A DNA stretch of 64,000 nt from Methylovulum miyakonense HT12. Its GTDB lineage: Bacteria > Pseudomonadota > Gammaproteobacteria > Methylococcales > Methylomonadaceae. The notes below the pieces were generated by a model. It did not search any database. It saw nothing but the letters and a program-made list of their open reading frames with translations, and was not told the DNA's origin. Position numbers and translations under genes: made by a program. The stretch is taken from the NCBI RefSeq assembly GCF_000384075.1, contig NZ_KB913025.1, positions 1,120,119 to 1,184,118 of the forward strand, read 5' to 3'. Shown here piece by piece: positions 37,474-47,360 of this stretch. How positions within the stretch are numbered: position 1 is the stretch's first letter; each line of letters opens with the position of its first letter.

Positions 37474-37645
37474 GAGACTGTGAAAGTATTGCAAAATGCT
37501 CTAAGAATTAATGATTATCCACAAAAAACACGAAAAACACAAAACAATTAAATAATAACTTTCAATAAGTTATATTTAATCTGGTTTTACACTTTCGTGT
37601 TTTTTCGTGATTTTCGTGGACATAAAATAATTCTTTCACAGTCTC
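37474..37645. mobile_element. MITE-like element, copy 2 (172 bp, 4-bp target duplication TACT)
   Basis: The ends match copy 1 (GAGACTGTGAAAG at the left, CTTTCACAGTCTC at the right) and are flanked by direct TACT copies (37470-37473 and 37646-37649). Outside, TGAGGCGCATT...AATGCACCTCA forms an imperfect palindrome, so again the target is a hairpin loop. The core differs from copy 1: it carries an inverted CACGAAA repeat (37505-37622). No transposase is encoded. Confidence 0.8.
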
Positions 37646-37670
37646 TACTGCAAATGCACCTCAGTGGGGC

Positions 37671-38120
37671 CTAGGCTTCAGCGACAACTTTAATGGCGAC
37701 GGTCACAACGACATCGGAATGCACCATGATGTCGATGTCAAATTCACCGATATGGCGGATTGCGCCGTGTGGCAAGCGGATTTCGTGTTTGCCGACAACA
37801 ATGCCCGCCGCACAAATCGCTTCGGCAATATTATGTGTGCCGATAGAACCGAACAACCTGCCTTCGTCACCCGCTTTGTGGGCGATAATGATTTCCAGTT
37901 TGCTGAGGGCGTCCGCACGCGCTTGTGCGGCAACCAGCCTTTCCGCAGCGGCTTTTTCAAGTTCGGCGCGGCGTGCTTCAAATTCAGCGATCTTGCTGTT
38001 GGTGGCAGGGACGGCTTTACCTTGTGGGATCAGGTAATTTCTGCCGTAGCCAGACCTAATGTTGACTTTATCGCCCAGGTTACCTAGGTTCGCTACTTTT
38101 TCAAGAAGAATGACTTCCAT
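37671..38120 (-). CDS. rplI: 50S ribosomal protein bL9
   Basis: The 149-residue protein starts [20 protein letters not shown], the conserved N-terminal domain of bL9 binding 23S rRNA, followed by the long connecting helix (about 40-75, [21 protein letters not shown]) and the C-terminal domain with [19 protein letters not shown]. It is the last gene of the rpsF-rpsR-DUF2232-rplI operon, and a MITE-like element lies 26 bp past its stop. Confidence 0.98.
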   Translation of the reverse strand: MEVILLEKVANLGNLGDKVNIRSGYGRNYLIPQGKAVPATNSKIAEFEARRAELEKAAAERLVAAQARADALSKLEIIIAHKAGDEGRLFGSIGTHNIAEAICAAGIVVGKHEIRLPHGAIRHIGEFDIDIMVHSDVVVTVAIKVVAEA

Positions 38121-38155
38121 CTTTTAATCCTCGTCAGTGGGGGTTAACCCATTAT

Positions 38156-39067
38156 TTACGCTTTCGGCGTATTATGTGTAGATTGATATTTTCGTAAGTT
38201 AAACCACGCATCGACCCAGCCCACCACCGCCACCAATAAAATGGCGTGGGGTATCAAAAACAAGGTGATGTATAGCATTGGCACAGTAAAACGGGCCAGT
38301 TTCATGCCAGCAAATAGGGTATGCATGACCGCAGTCCCGATCACGCTGTACAGGGCGATTAGCAGGATAGTGATATTCCAAGCCGCTTCCGACACCACGC
38401 CAGTGACCGCCATTGCGGTCGCCATGACAGCCAGTGTGCCTATGGCCAAGCGCGGCGGCATGCCCAATGACAGATATTCGGTTTTAAAGCCACCAGGGTT
38501 ATAGAGATTAGCCTGCCACCAGCGCCCCAAAAAAAGGCCAAACAGCAAACCAAACACAGAACCGGCGGCGACCACACCTGTCATATAATGCGCCCAGACA
38601 TTCGCCGCCTTCTTAAAATCATCAAGGGACGCATCAGCAGGCAAATTGGCAGGCATCATTTGCACAAACAAGGCATTCCACATTGCCGCCAGGTCAGGGT
38701 TGTACAGATAAGCCCCCACAACAGCCAGCACACCGAGGAATATGGCGATTTCCACCGCCAATGACAAATGCCGGCCTTCGCGCAGGACGATTGCAATCAG
38801 CCAAACGGGCAGCCAAAGCACCATCACATACATCAAGGCAAACTGGAAATGCCCCAACAACAGCCAGCCCAGCAAACCCGCCGCCAAACTGGAGCAACCC
38901 AAAACATACAAGCCTTCAATTGCCCCTAGCCTTAATGTGACCAAAGCCACCGAGGCTGAACTTACGATACTAACGGGCGGGAACATCAGCGACAACAAGG
39001 CCAAGGAAGAGGCCACCATCATGGCCTGCAACCTTCCTTTCATGATGTATGCCGCCAAAAAATTCAT
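38156..39067 (-). CDS. DUF2232-like integral membrane protein in the rpsF operon
   Basis: The 303-residue protein has about eight hydrophobic segments (e.g. ALLSLMFPPVSIVSSASVAL and LFLIPHAILLVAVVGWV). Its place between rpsR and rplI is the typical position of the DUF2232/YybS-type membrane protein in several gammaproteobacteria. No function is established. It begins 16 bp after rpsR and ends 35 bp before rplI, all one operon. Confidence 0.82.
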   Translation of the reverse strand: MNFLAAYIMKGRLQAMMVASSLALLSLMFPPVSIVSSASVALVTLRLGAIEGLYVLGCSSLAAGLLGWLLLGHFQFALMYVMVLWLPVWLIAIVLREGRHLSLAVEIAIFLGVLAVVGAYLYNPDLAAMWNALFVQMMPANLPADASLDDFKKAANVWAHYMTGVVAAGSVFGLLFGLFLGRWWQANLYNPGGFKTEYLSLGMPPRLAIGTLAVMATAMAVTGVVSEAAWNITILLIALYSVIGTAVMHTLFAGMKLARFTVPMLYITLFLIPHAILLVAVVGWVDAWFNLRKYQSTHNTPKA

Positions 39068-39083
39068 CGCCCGACCTTACCGG

Positions 39084-39308
39084 TTATTTGTGTGCGTCGC
39101 AGAAAGGCAGCAAAGCAATAAAACGCGCACGCTTGATCGCCACACACAATTCGCGTTGATATTTGGCAGTGGTTCCGGTGATGCGGCTAGGGACGATTTT
39201 GCCGGTTTCAGTAATGTAATCGCTTAACAAATCCAGATCTTTATAATCGACCTGGACACCGTTTTCTGAGGAACGGGTGACTTTTTTGCGTCTGATGTTA
39301 CGAGCCAT
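39084..39308 (-). CDS. rpsR: 30S ribosomal protein bS18
   Basis: The 74-residue protein [14 protein letters not shown]... contains the conserved [25 protein letters not shown] and [20 protein letters not shown] of bS18. In the ribosome it pairs with bS6 on the platform of the small subunit. It lies 31 bp downstream of rpsF in the same operon. The length is normal. Confidence 0.98.
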   Translation of the reverse strand: MARNIRRKKVTRSSENGVQVDYKDLDLLSDYITETGKIVPSRITGTTAKYQRELCVAIKRARFIALLPFCDAHK

Positions 39309-39339
39309 GGTAATTCTCTTAAATATAAATGGTTAATGT

Positions 39340-39786
39340 TTATTCAGGAATGCTTTCGTTAGCATCGAACTCTTCGTCAATGTCATCCATATCCAGCTCA
39401 TCCGTCACCGCCGCTTCCTTGGCGGCCAAGTCTTTGGCCTTAGTTTCAGCTTGCTTGTTCCCTTCAGCTGTTGCGATAGCGATCGGCGAAGGCTCGGTCT
39501 CCGCATGCTTTTGCAACAGGGTCATGCTCCGTAAAATGGCATCGTTAAAACGAAAACCGCTTTCCAGCTCTTCCAATGTTGGCTGGTCGCACTCAACATT
39601 CATCAGCACATAATGGGCTTTGTGGATTTTTTTGATAGGGTAAGCCAAATGCCTGCGTCCCCAATCTTCGAGCCTGTGGATTTTTCCGGCCGCCGCTTCA
39701 ATGGTTGACTTATAACGCTCAATCATCGCGGGGACCTGGGCGCTTTGGTCAGGGTGAACTAAAAAGATAATTTCATAATGTCGCAT
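39340..39786 (-). CDS. rpsF: 30S ribosomal protein bS6
   Basis: The 148-residue protein begins [21 protein letters not shown] and has the core [26 protein letters not shown] of bS6. The C-terminal 50 residues are a charged low-complexity tail ([15 protein letters not shown], then [15 protein letters not shown]), longer than in E. coli, as often seen in this group. A CCGAAAGGA stretch lies just before the start and overlaps the ribosome binding site; bS6:bS18-binding leaders of this operon use a CCG element, so autoregulation is possible but unproven here. Confidence 0.97.
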   Translation of the reverse strand: MRHYEIIFLVHPDQSAQVPAMIERYKSTIEAAAGKIHRLEDWGRRHLAYPIKKIHKAHYVLMNVECDQPTLEELESGFRFNDAILRSMTLLQKHAETEPSPIAIATAEGNKQAETKAKDLAAKEAAVTDELDMDDIDEEFDANESIPE

Positions 39787-39864
39787 TATTTTTCCTTTCG
39801 GTTAAAGCCTTCCCTTTTGGTAAGGGTAAAGCAAGGAGGAGCTTATTGCTCCGTGGAACCGCGC

Positions 39865-39892
39865 ATTATAAAGTTTTTTCCACTTTCATCAA
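39865..39892 (-). promoter_or_regulatory. Promoter of the rpsF operon
   Basis: On the minus strand, -35 TTGATG and a perfect -10 TATAAT are 16 bp apart, leaving a leader of about 70 bases before rpsF. The leader has two GC-rich hairpin-forming stretches. Confidence 0.65.
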
Positions 39893-40027
39893 AGCATTAT
39901 CTATACCATTGATACTAAACGACTCTGAAAATGGAGGGGCAATGATTAACCATGATGACATTGAGGCTTGACAAAAAATCTGCATAGTAGAAACTAAAAC
40001 GGTTTTAACAACTAAAGAGTACCATCT

Positions 40028-41281
40028 TTGAACGAAATGCCCCTGAGTATGCTATTTGGCATACTTGCACTTATGCTCATCCTTTCCGCCTTCTTCGCCG
40101 GATCGGAAACCTCTTTAATGTCCCTTAACCGTTATCGCTTAAGGCACCAGGTCAAGCTAAAAAATCCCGGCGCGATTAAGACCCATAAATTACTGCAACG
40201 GCCCGACCGCCTTATCGGCCTGATCCTACTCTGCAACAATTTCGTCAATACTTTTGCCGCCTCCATCACCACAGTCCTCGCCATCCGCCTGTTCCCCCAA
40301 GACGAATCCAGCATAGCCATCGGGGCGGGCATCCTAACGATTGTCATGCTGGTTTTTTCAGAAGTGTCACCGAAAACACTGGCGGCCATCAAACCTGAAC
40401 TGCTAGCCTTCCCTGCCGCCTGGATTTATGAGCCGTTGCTAAAAATATTTTACCCCGTCGTCTGGTTCGTCAACCTGTTCGTCAACCTGTTGCTGCGTAT
40501 CGTAGGCGTTGATGTGAACAAGAACAGTCCTGACTCGCTTAATAGCGATGAATTAAAAAGCATTATCACGGAAGCCGAAAGCCTCATGCCACCGCGTTAT
40601 CAAAAAATGTTGCTGGGCATACTTGACTTGGAATCGGCAACCGTTGAAGACATCATGACGCCTAGGAATGAAATTGTCGGCATAGACCTGGAAGACCCGC
40701 TCGAAGAAATCATCGGGCAAATTAAAGCTAGCCCCCATACCCAATTGGCTGTTTACAAAAAAAGCATCGACCGGATAATTGGTTTTTTACATCTACGGAA
40801 AGTGTTAGTCGAGGTCAACCATGCCCATTTTGACAAACAATCCATCATCAACTTGGTAAGCAAACCGGTGTTCATTCCTGAAAGCACTCCCGTGCATACA
40901 CAAATGCTCAGTTTTAAAAACGAAAAAACGCGCATAGGCTTGGTCGTTGATGAATACGGGGATGTGCAGGGGCTGGTCACCTTAGACGACTTGTTACAGG
41001 AAATCGTCGGCGAGCTGATCACGGATGAAGCCACCCCCGCACAACTGCAAAGCGATGGCAGCTATTTAGTCGACGCGGGCATCACCATTAGGGAGCTAAA
41101 CCGGCTCACCCAATGGTCTTTGCCCACCGAAGGGCCAAAAACGCTTAATGGCCTTATTATTGAAATCGTGGAAACCATCCCGGAACCCGGCACCAGCATC
41201 GACTTACACGGTTACTATCTGGAAGTCATAAAACGCAATAAAAATGCGGTGAAGCTCGTCAAATTTTTGCCCAAACCCTAA
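40028..41281 (+). CDS. CNNM/CorC (HlyC-CorC) family membrane protein
   Basis: The 417-residue protein has the full layout of this family: a DUF21 membrane domain (about 1-190, with AFFAGSETSLMSLNRYRL), a CBS pair (about 210-335, DIMTPRNEIVGIDLED and VVDEYGDVQGLVTLDDLLQEIVGEL) and a C-terminal CorC_HlyC domain (about 345-417). Such proteins take part in magnesium or cobalt export. The frame opens at a TTG (40028), and an ATG lies three codons on, so the exact start is uncertain. The FHA-domain gene follows 109 bp later. Confidence 0.92.
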   Translation: MNEMPLSMLFGILALMLILSAFFAGSETSLMSLNRYRLRHQVKLKNPGAIKTHKLLQRPDRLIGLILLCNNFVNTFAASITTVLAIRLFPQDESSIAIGAGILTIVMLVFSEVSPKTLAAIKPELLAFPAAWIYEPLLKIFYPVVWFVNLFVNLLLRIVGVDVNKNSPDSLNSDELKSIITEAESLMPPRYQKMLLGILDLESATVEDIMTPRNEIVGIDLEDPLEEIIGQIKASPHTQLAVYKKSIDRIIGFLHLRKVLVEVNHAHFDKQSIINLVSKPVFIPESTPVHTQMLSFKNEKTRIGLVVDEYGDVQGLVTLDDLLQEIVGELITDEATPAQLQSDGSYLVDAGITIRELNRLTQWSLPTEGPKTLNGLIIEIVETIPEPGTSIDLHGYYLEVIKRNKNAVKLVKFLPKP

Positions 41282-41390
41282 TATTTATCAAAACAGTGAC
41301 GTTTTAGCCATTTAAGATTGAGTTTTTTTTAGTATCTAAAAAAATAACGTCTATAATTAAAACCTGTTTAAAAGCTAAAAAAACCAATCT

Positions 41391-42032
41391 ATGGCTAAGC
41401 TCACTGTTTTTTTTAAATATAAAGCAATCGACTCCTATTTGTTTGAAAAAGGTGTTGTCCATATTGGTCGTGATGAAACCAACGACTTGACTATTGACAG
41501 CCTCGCAGTCGCTCCTGCCCATGCGGCGATCATTAACCGTGGAAATGTCAGCTCCATTAAACAATTAAATGAAAATTTCCCATTGATTGTCAATGGCCAA
41601 AAAGTCAAAGAATGCGAGCTGAACCATAATGACACCATAACCATAGGCAAGCACGACATTGTCTACAGTGTCACCGAATCTGCCGATCCTGAAGCGGCGC
41701 ACCCCAAAGACGAGAATTTCGATTACAACAAAACGCCCGCAACCTTTGATATGGAAGAGGAAGCGACCTTGCCCCCCGCTAACCTGCAAGTTTTAAACGG
41801 GATTAATATCGGCAAAGTTTTGCCTATAAAAAAATCCATGACCCGCCTTGGTAATGCGGGTAGCGGCGTAGTGGTCATTTCAAAAAGGAAAGACGCTTAT
41901 TACATCTCCGCCCTGGAAAACAAAGGCACCTTAAAAGTGAATGACCTGCCTTTTGCAGACAGCAACATCAAGCTAAACAACAATGACGTCATTGTCATCA
42001 ACGGCACCTCCTTGCAGTTTTTTCTGAGCTAA
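41391..42032 (+). CDS. FHA domain-containing protein
   Basis: The 213-residue protein begins with a forkhead-associated domain (about 1-95; VHIGRDETNDLTIDSLAVAPAHAAI and NGQKVKECELNHNDTITIGKHDIVY). FHA domains bind phosphothreonine peptides. A second, more divergent FHA-like segment may cover residues about 140-213 (LPIKKSMTRLGNAGSGVVVI... VNDLPFADSNIKLNNNDVIVI). It is soluble, and no kinase gene is next to it. Its 3' end overlaps the 3' end of radA by four bases on the opposite strand. Confidence 0.85.
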   Translation: MAKLTVFFKYKAIDSYLFEKGVVHIGRDETNDLTIDSLAVAPAHAAIINRGNVSSIKQLNENFPLIVNGQKVKECELNHNDTITIGKHDIVYSVTESADPEAAHPKDENFDYNKTPATFDMEEEATLPPANLQVLNGINIGKVLPIKKSMTRLGNAGSGVVVISKRKDAYYISALENKGTLKVNDLPFADSNIKLNNNDVIVINGTSLQFFLS

Positions 42033-43408
42033 CCCAAATCCGCCAGAATATCCAGCGCCTCAGCCAACGTGGCCACCGGATAAACGCGCAAATCGGCAAG
42101 CTTATGTTTGGGCGCATTCGCTTTAGGAACCACCGCCTTTTTAAAACCATGTTTGGCGGCATCATTAAGCCGCGCATGGCCATTGGCCACAGGCCGGATT
42201 TCCCCGCTCAAACCAATCTCACCAAAAAACAGCACATCCTGCGGAATCACCTTGTTTTTTAAGCTGGACACCACGCTCATCACTATCGCCAAATCTGACC
42301 CCGTTTCAGTCACCTTGATGCCGCCCACGACATTGGCATAAATTTCATCTTGGGCCGTCATAATATTGCCATGCCGCGCCAACACCGCCAATAACATCGC
42401 CAGCCGGTTCTGATCGAAACCTACCGCCAAACGGCGCGGGTTCCCGTATTGGCAGTCAGTCACCAAGGCCTGGATTTCCACCAACAACGGGCGGGTGCCT
42501 TCCCATAACACCGTGACCACGCTACCGGATGCAGGTATTTCCGCACGGTTAAGAAACATCGCCGAAGGGTTTTTGACTTCCTTTAGCCCGGAACTGTCCA
42601 TCGCAAAAAAGCCCAGCTCACCAACACTGCCAAAACGGTTCTTATCCGCCCGCAACACCCGGTAACGGGCATCATCGGTGGATCCCAACATCACTTGGGT
42701 ATCGACAATATGGCTTAAGGTCATCGGCCCCGCCAAAGATTGGTCTTTGGTGACATGCCCGACCATGAAAATGCTGACTTGATTTTTTTTGGCATATTGG
42801 GTCAGGTAACTTGCCGATTCGCGCACTTGCGACACCGAACCCGGTGCAGAATCGGCATCTTGGGTGTGCATGACCTGGATCGAATCAATCACCAAAATCT
42901 GCGGCTTGATGCTGTCCATGACATCGCAAATCCGTTGCACGGAGGTTTCGGCCACCATCATGATATTGCTGGCGGGCAGCCTCAACCGCTGCGCCCGCTC
43001 GGCGATTTGCTGCAAGGATTCCTCACCGGACACATACAGCACGCTGATATTGCGGTCGGCAATATTGGCAATGGCCTGTAACAACAAGGTGCTCTTACCG
43101 GCTCCAGGTGCGCCGCCAATCAGCACCACGCTACCCAAGACGATACCGCCGCCAAGCACCCGGTCAAATTCCGATATGCCGGTCAAAATTCTCTCGGCCT
43201 GCAATAAATTGACCTCGGACAAGAGCTTCACTTCCGACAAGCTGCCAGCATAACCGGCCACACGGCTGCTGCGGTCATTCGCCGCCGTACCTAAGCGCAC
43301 TTCCTTAATGGTGTTCCATTCGCCGCAACTCGTGCATTGCCCTCCCCAGCGCGGAAAATCGGCACCGCATTCACTGCACACAAAAGCCGTTTTGATTTTT
43401 TTGCTCAT
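42029..43408 (-). CDS. radA: DNA repair protein RadA
   Basis: RadA is a RecA-like ATPase that helps branch migration during recombination. The 459-residue protein has an N-terminal zinc finger (CSECGADFPRWGGQCTSC), Walker A GGAPGAGKSTLLLQ (near 96), the RadA-specific KNRFG motif (DKNRFGSVGELG) and a C-terminal Lon-like domain (LALEGxSGEIR-like GEIGLSGEIRPV). It starts at ATG 43408, overlapping the stop of the upstream SDR gene. Confidence 0.97.
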   Translation of the reverse strand: MSKKIKTAFVCSECGADFPRWGGQCTSCGEWNTIKEVRLGTAANDRSSRVAGYAGSLSEVKLLSEVNLLQAERILTGISEFDRVLGGGIVLGSVVLIGGAPGAGKSTLLLQAIANIADRNISVLYVSGEESLQQIAERAQRLRLPASNIMMVAETSVQRICDVMDSIKPQILVIDSIQVMHTQDADSAPGSVSQVRESASYLTQYAKKNQVSIFMVGHVTKDQSLAGPMTLSHIVDTQVMLGSTDDARYRVLRADKNRFGSVGELGFFAMDSSGLKEVKNPSAMFLNRAEIPASGSVVTVLWEGTRPLLVEIQALVTDCQYGNPRRLAVGFDQNRLAMLLAVLARHGNIMTAQDEIYANVVGGIKVTETGSDLAIVMSVVSSLKNKVIPQDVLFFGEIGLSGEIRPVANGHARLNDAAKHGFKKAVVPKANAPKHKLADLRVYPVATLAEALDILADLG

Positions 43409-44232
43409 AGGATTAATTCGCCATACCCATCTTTATAGCTAGCATAATGGAACTGGTAACCCAAGTCTTTCAAGCGTTGGTTGCGGCAACGCTTATTGCT
43501 AATGGCGTCCTGCCCGACTATTTTTATAACCGGAGGGGCGCAACCCTGTTTTTCCGCCAACCAGGAAATGACATCCCACATCGGCGCAGGATCGTCGTCG
43601 CTGGCCAAATAGCAGGGTTGCAAGCAAGAACCATCCAAGCGTTTTTGTAATAAAAAAGCCAGGACACCAATACAGTCCAGTTGATGGATACGGTTAGTGA
43701 AATACGGCGGGGTTTTCTGGATGCTAGGCGCTTGGCCTGCCATACGCAATAAATGCCCACGGCCTGGCCCGTAAATGCCCGAAAACCGGATAACGACATT
43801 ATCAGGATTTAACGCCAGCACACGCCGCTCGGCTTGGCGGATGAGTTGGCCAGTGACCGCTTCAGGCTCCGCAAGCGAGCCTTCGTCAACCCATTCGCCT
43901 TGTGTTTGTCCGTAAACACTGGTCGATGACACGAAAAACCACGGCTGCCTGGGAAATTTTGCCTGCATATTCTGTAAGCCGTACCCGTAAATGTCCCGGT
44001 AACTTTGTTCCGTACGCCCGTCAGCGGAAACGATGAAAAAAACCACGTCAACGGCTAAATTGAGGGTTTTTATGGATTCTGGCGAGGTTATGTCAGCGGC
44101 CAGATAATTAATGCCAGATCCGCCCTTTGGAGGATTTCGTTTTAACCCTGTCACAATATGGCCTTGTGCGCCTAAAGCCATTGCCAAGCCAGTACCCATA
44201 GCGCCACAGCCGATGATTAGAACAGATGCCAT
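43405..44232 (-). CDS. NAD-dependent epimerase/dehydratase-like (atypical SDR) protein
   Basis: The 275-residue protein starts MASVLIIGCGAMGTGLAMALGAQGH, an N-terminal Rossmann motif, and has an atypical SDR core (SSTSVYGQTQGEWVDE with the YxxxK-like region altered, then IRFSGIYGPGRGHLLR). Relatives include YeeZ-type sugar-nucleotide epimerase homologues. I chose the ATG at 44232 because the Rossmann strand starts there. The open frame continues upstream to 44316. It overlaps radA by four bases (ATGA), so the two are probably coupled. Substrate is unknown. Confidence 0.85.
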   Translation of the reverse strand: MASVLIIGCGAMGTGLAMALGAQGHIVTGLKRNPPKGGSGINYLAADITSPESIKTLNLAVDVVFFIVSADGRTEQSYRDIYGYGLQNMQAKFPRQPWFFVSSTSVYGQTQGEWVDEGSLAEPEAVTGQLIRQAERRVLALNPDNVVIRFSGIYGPGRGHLLRMAGQAPSIQKTPPYFTNRIHQLDCIGVLAFLLQKRLDGSCLQPCYLASDDDPAPMWDVISWLAEKQGCAPPVIKIVGQDAISNKRCRNQRLKDLGYQFHYASYKDGYGELIL

Positions 44233-44260
44233 AATTAGTTCGGCCACATCAAATAAAGGT

Positions 44261-44716
44261 TTATACCGGAATAGCAAAATGATAGACGAAAAACTGCCCA
44301 TCACGCTGCCACCCAATCGCTTGATACAGAGATTGGGCTATTTCATTGCCTATTGCCGTCGCTAGCGAGAGACGGGCTGCGCCTAATGTGCGGGCAAAGT
44401 CAACGGCGGCGGAGATTAGCTGGGAGGCAACACCTTTTCTTCGCGCATGACCAACAACGAAAAGATCATTGAGGATGAAAGTCCGGGCGAGCGAAACGGA
44501 AGAAAAACTGGGATAAAGTTGCGTAAAACCGACAGGGACGCCTTCTTCAAAGGCAATAAACAAGACAGATTCACCATGGTCAAAACGTGCCGCCAAAAAT
44601 TCTTTTGCGGCATCGACATCGCTTGGACGGCCATAAAACTGGCGATAACCATCAAATAAAACCGCCAATGCCGCAAGGTCTGACAGTACCGCTTGGCGTA
44701 CGATAATGCTTGTCAC
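44261..44716 (-). CDS. GNAT family N-acetyltransferase
   Basis: The 151-residue protein shows the GNAT fold: acceptor part (AVLSDLAALAVLFDGYRQFYGRP), the beta-4 strand FILNDLFVVGHARRKGVASQLI with the acetyl-CoA-binding RxxGxA pattern (RRKGVA, near residues 93-98) and LSLATAIGNEIAQSLYQAIGW. The substrate cannot be named. It sits in the leftward run argS-SPOR-GNAT-SDR-radA with only a two-base gap to the SPOR gene. Confidence 0.9.
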   Translation of the reverse strand: MTSIIVRQAVLSDLAALAVLFDGYRQFYGRPSDVDAAKEFLAARFDHGESVLFIAFEEGVPVGFTQLYPSFSSVSLARTFILNDLFVVGHARRKGVASQLISAAVDFARTLGAARLSLATAIGNEIAQSLYQAIGWQRDGQFFVYHFAIPV

Positions 44717-44718
44717 AA

Positions 44719-45393
44719 CTATTGGCTAGGCTTAGGATCGCGTTGACGGGGTTGCTTGATAGGCTGTACGACAACCGGCTTGGGCGCCGCAATTTCGGTG
44801 ACAATCACATTCGCGCCCATAGACTTTAAGCGTAACCGTATGTCGTTAACGCTTTTCATCTGCGTAAAAGGCCCCAACTTGACGCGATGTAAAGGGACGC
44901 CATCAATTTTTGCCTTATCCACTTTTGACGCGATTCCCATCAACGCCAGTTTCGCCCGTAATTGGTCGGCTTCCTTAAAGGTTTTAAAAGAACCGACCTG
45001 CATGATGTATTTGGCTTCTTTGGCTTTACCAATACGTTCTTCGCGTTCACGGGTTTTGATTTCATAATCAGGGACGATTTTTTCTTTGTCCGGTAAAACG
45101 GTATAAAACTCAAAGTGGGGGGCTTTGGGTTTGGCCGGCTCGGCTTTTTTGTCAGCACTGGCAGACTCAGCTTTTTTGGCGTTAGCCTGAGTGCCTGATT
45201 TATCCGGTTTAGTGGCGGCTTCCTTAGGATCAGGACTGACATTTTCATCAGGCGCGGTAATCCGCAAGTAAATCAAAAACAGGATAAAAGCCAAAACCAA
45301 AGCGGCAACTGACATCCACTGCCAGGTGCCGACAACCTGCCTAGGTTTAGTTTTCTTTTTACTGGTGACCCGGTGTTTGTAATCTCTGGCCAT
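44719..45393 (-). CDS. SPOR domain-containing cell-division-type protein (FtsN-like layout)
   Basis: The 224-residue protein has a short basic cytoplasmic N terminus, one membrane segment (about 26-44, WMSVAALVLAFILFLIYLRI), a charged Ala/Lys-rich periplasmic linker and a SPOR domain (about 128-205, YIMQVGSFKTFKEADQLRAKL) that binds denuded peptidoglycan at the septum. The arrangement next to argS is the one found for FtsN-like proteins in gammaproteobacteria. The start of argS upstream and its stop at 45397 leave almost no gap, indicating one operon. Confidence 0.88.
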   Translation of the reverse strand: MARDYKHRVTSKKKTKPRQVVGTWQWMSVAALVLAFILFLIYLRITAPDENVSPDPKEAATKPDKSGTQANAKKAESASADKKAEPAKPKAPHFEFYTVLPDKEKIVPDYEIKTREREERIGKAKEAKYIMQVGSFKTFKEADQLRAKLALMGIASKVDKAKIDGVPLHRVKLGPFTQMKSVNDIRLRLKSMGANVIVTEIAAPKPVVVQPIKQPRQRDPKPSQ

Positions 45394-45396
45394 ACA

Positions 45397-47157
45397 TCAC
45401 ATGACTTCGGGGGAGGTGATATTTAAAAGGCGCAAGCCGTTTGCCAGCACTTGCTTGACGGCACAAACCAGATTCAGCCGCGCGTTGCGCAGCACGGCAT
45501 CTTCAACCAGAAACGGATGGGCATTGTAATAAGTGTGGAAATCCATCGCCAGTTCGCGGACATACATCACTATCTGATGTGGCTCATACTGTAACGCCGC
45601 TTTCGCCAACATTTCGGGGTAGCGTGCCAATGTGGCAAGCAAGGCAAGTTCATGGCTTTCCACCAATTGTGGCAAGTTGTCCATGCCTAAATCAATGTCG
45701 CGCTGCCAACCTTTTTCATCCAGTTGCCGCAACACGCTGCACACCCGCGCATAAGCGTATTGGACATAAAACACCGGATTTTCATTGCTTCTGGAGGTTG
45801 CCAGTTGCAAATCAAAATCCATGTGCTGTTCGGAGCGGCGCATCACATAAAAAAACCGTGCCGCATCTTTACCGACTTCGTTGCGCAATTGCCGCAAGGT
45901 GACAAACTCGCCGGAGCGTGTGGACATTTGCACTTTCTCTTCACCACGGTACAGCGTCGCAAACTGCACCAATAACACCTTCAGTTTTTCGGCATCCGCA
46001 CCCAAAGCCAAAATGGCCGCCCTGACCCGTGGGATATAACCGTGATGGTCTGCGCCCCAAATATCAATAACCTGGTCAAAACCGCGTTCCAGCTTATTGT
46101 GATGATAAGCAATGTCAGAGGCAAAATACGTGTATTGGCCATTTTCACGCACCACCACCCGGTCTTTTTCGTCGCCTAACTGGCTGGAGGCGAACCAAAG
46201 CGCACCGTCTTTTTCATACAAATGATTGCCGGCCCGCAGCCGGTCCAACGCTTTTTCAACTGACCCGTCATCCATCAATTGCCGTTCGGAAAACCATTGC
46301 TGGTAGTCAACGCCAAACTCATGCAAATCGTCTTTGATGTCGCCCAGGATATTGTTCAGGCCGATTTGGAAAAAATCGCGGTACAAATTGCCGCCAAGCA
46401 AAGTTTTTGCCCGGGCGATCAAGGCATCAATATGCGCTTCCTTATCGCCGCCTTGCGGTTCGTCGGCGGGGATTTCCTCTTGCACCAACGCGGCGGGACG
46501 CCGGTAATCATTGCCCGCGTTTTGATGGATGTCCCGGGCGATGTCGCGGACATAATCGCCACGATAGGCATTGCTCGGAAACGGCAACACTTCACCGCAT
46601 TCCTCCAAATAGCGCAGCCAAATACTGGTCGCCAAAATGTCCATTTGCCGGCCCGCATCATTGACATAATATTCCCGATGCACCTCAAAACCCACCGCCG
46701 CCAGCAAATCCGCCAGCACCGAACCATAAGCCGCACCACGTCCGTGACCCACATGCAATGGGCCGGTAGGATTGGCGGAAACGAATTCGACTTGGACTTT
46801 TTTACCTACGCCGATTTGGCTTAAGCCAAAGCCAGGGCCTTGCTCATGGATTTGCTTGATGATTTGGTATTGGGCATTGGGATTGACGAAAAAATTGATG
46901 AAGCCAGGGCCCGCCAACTCGACTTTAGTGATGGCGGCATCTTCAGGTAAGGCGGCGATGATTTTTTCGGCGAGTTGCCGGGGATTGGCTTTGGCGGGCT
47001 TGGCCAGCATCAGGGCAAGATTAGAAGCAAAATCACCGTGTTGTGCATCACGGGTACGTTCAATGACGATTTGGGGCGCGATGTCCTGCGCTAAATCACC
47101 TTGGTTTTTCAGGGTATTGACGGCTTGCCGGATCAGTTCCTCTATCTTTTGTTTCAT
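45397..47157 (-). CDS. argS: Arginyl-tRNA synthetase
   Basis: The 586-residue class I synthetase has the HIGH-type motif in [19 protein letters not shown] (near 130), the KMSKS-region variant [14 protein letters not shown] and a C-terminal DALR anticodon-binding domain. ATG at 47157 starts [11 protein letters not shown]; a GTG two codons earlier is possible. It leads the run argS-SPOR-GNAT-SDR-radA on the minus strand. Confidence 0.97.
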   Translation of the reverse strand: MKQKIEELIRQAVNTLKNQGDLAQDIAPQIVIERTRDAQHGDFASNLALMLAKPAKANPRQLAEKIIAALPEDAAITKVELAGPGFINFFVNPNAQYQIIKQIHEQGPGFGLSQIGVGKKVQVEFVSANPTGPLHVGHGRGAAYGSVLADLLAAVGFEVHREYYVNDAGRQMDILATSIWLRYLEECGEVLPFPSNAYRGDYVRDIARDIHQNAGNDYRRPAALVQEEIPADEPQGGDKEAHIDALIARAKTLLGGNLYRDFFQIGLNNILGDIKDDLHEFGVDYQQWFSERQLMDDGSVEKALDRLRAGNHLYEKDGALWFASSQLGDEKDRVVVRENGQYTYFASDIAYHHNKLERGFDQVIDIWGADHHGYIPRVRAAILALGADAEKLKVLLVQFATLYRGEEKVQMSTRSGEFVTLRQLRNEVGKDAARFFYVMRRSEQHMDFDLQLATSRSNENPVFYVQYAYARVCSVLRQLDEKGWQRDIDLGMDNLPQLVESHELALLATLARYPEMLAKAALQYEPHQIVMYVRELAMDFHTYYNAHPFLVEDAVLRNARLNLVCAVKQVLANGLRLLNITSPEVM

Positions 47158-47360
47158 TGCCACGCTGCACGGTTAAATCAAATAATGCGCCCATTATCCA
47201 CGAAAATCAGCTGATTATCCATCAACACTGCTCGGGCATTAACCCTATGCCTGCTAAACACTGGATAAACTGCTTGCCAACCGCAACAAGGGAGCGCTTG
47301 CCACAACAGCTGTTTTCAGGAAAAATCCCATTTAAAAAAAACTCAGACAAGGAGATGACC

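Noticed and set aside
47157-47360. Upstream extension of the small membrane protein gene
   Set aside because: The first 68 codons overlap the argS start region and have no membrane or conserved character; a good AAGGAG site supports the start at 47361.
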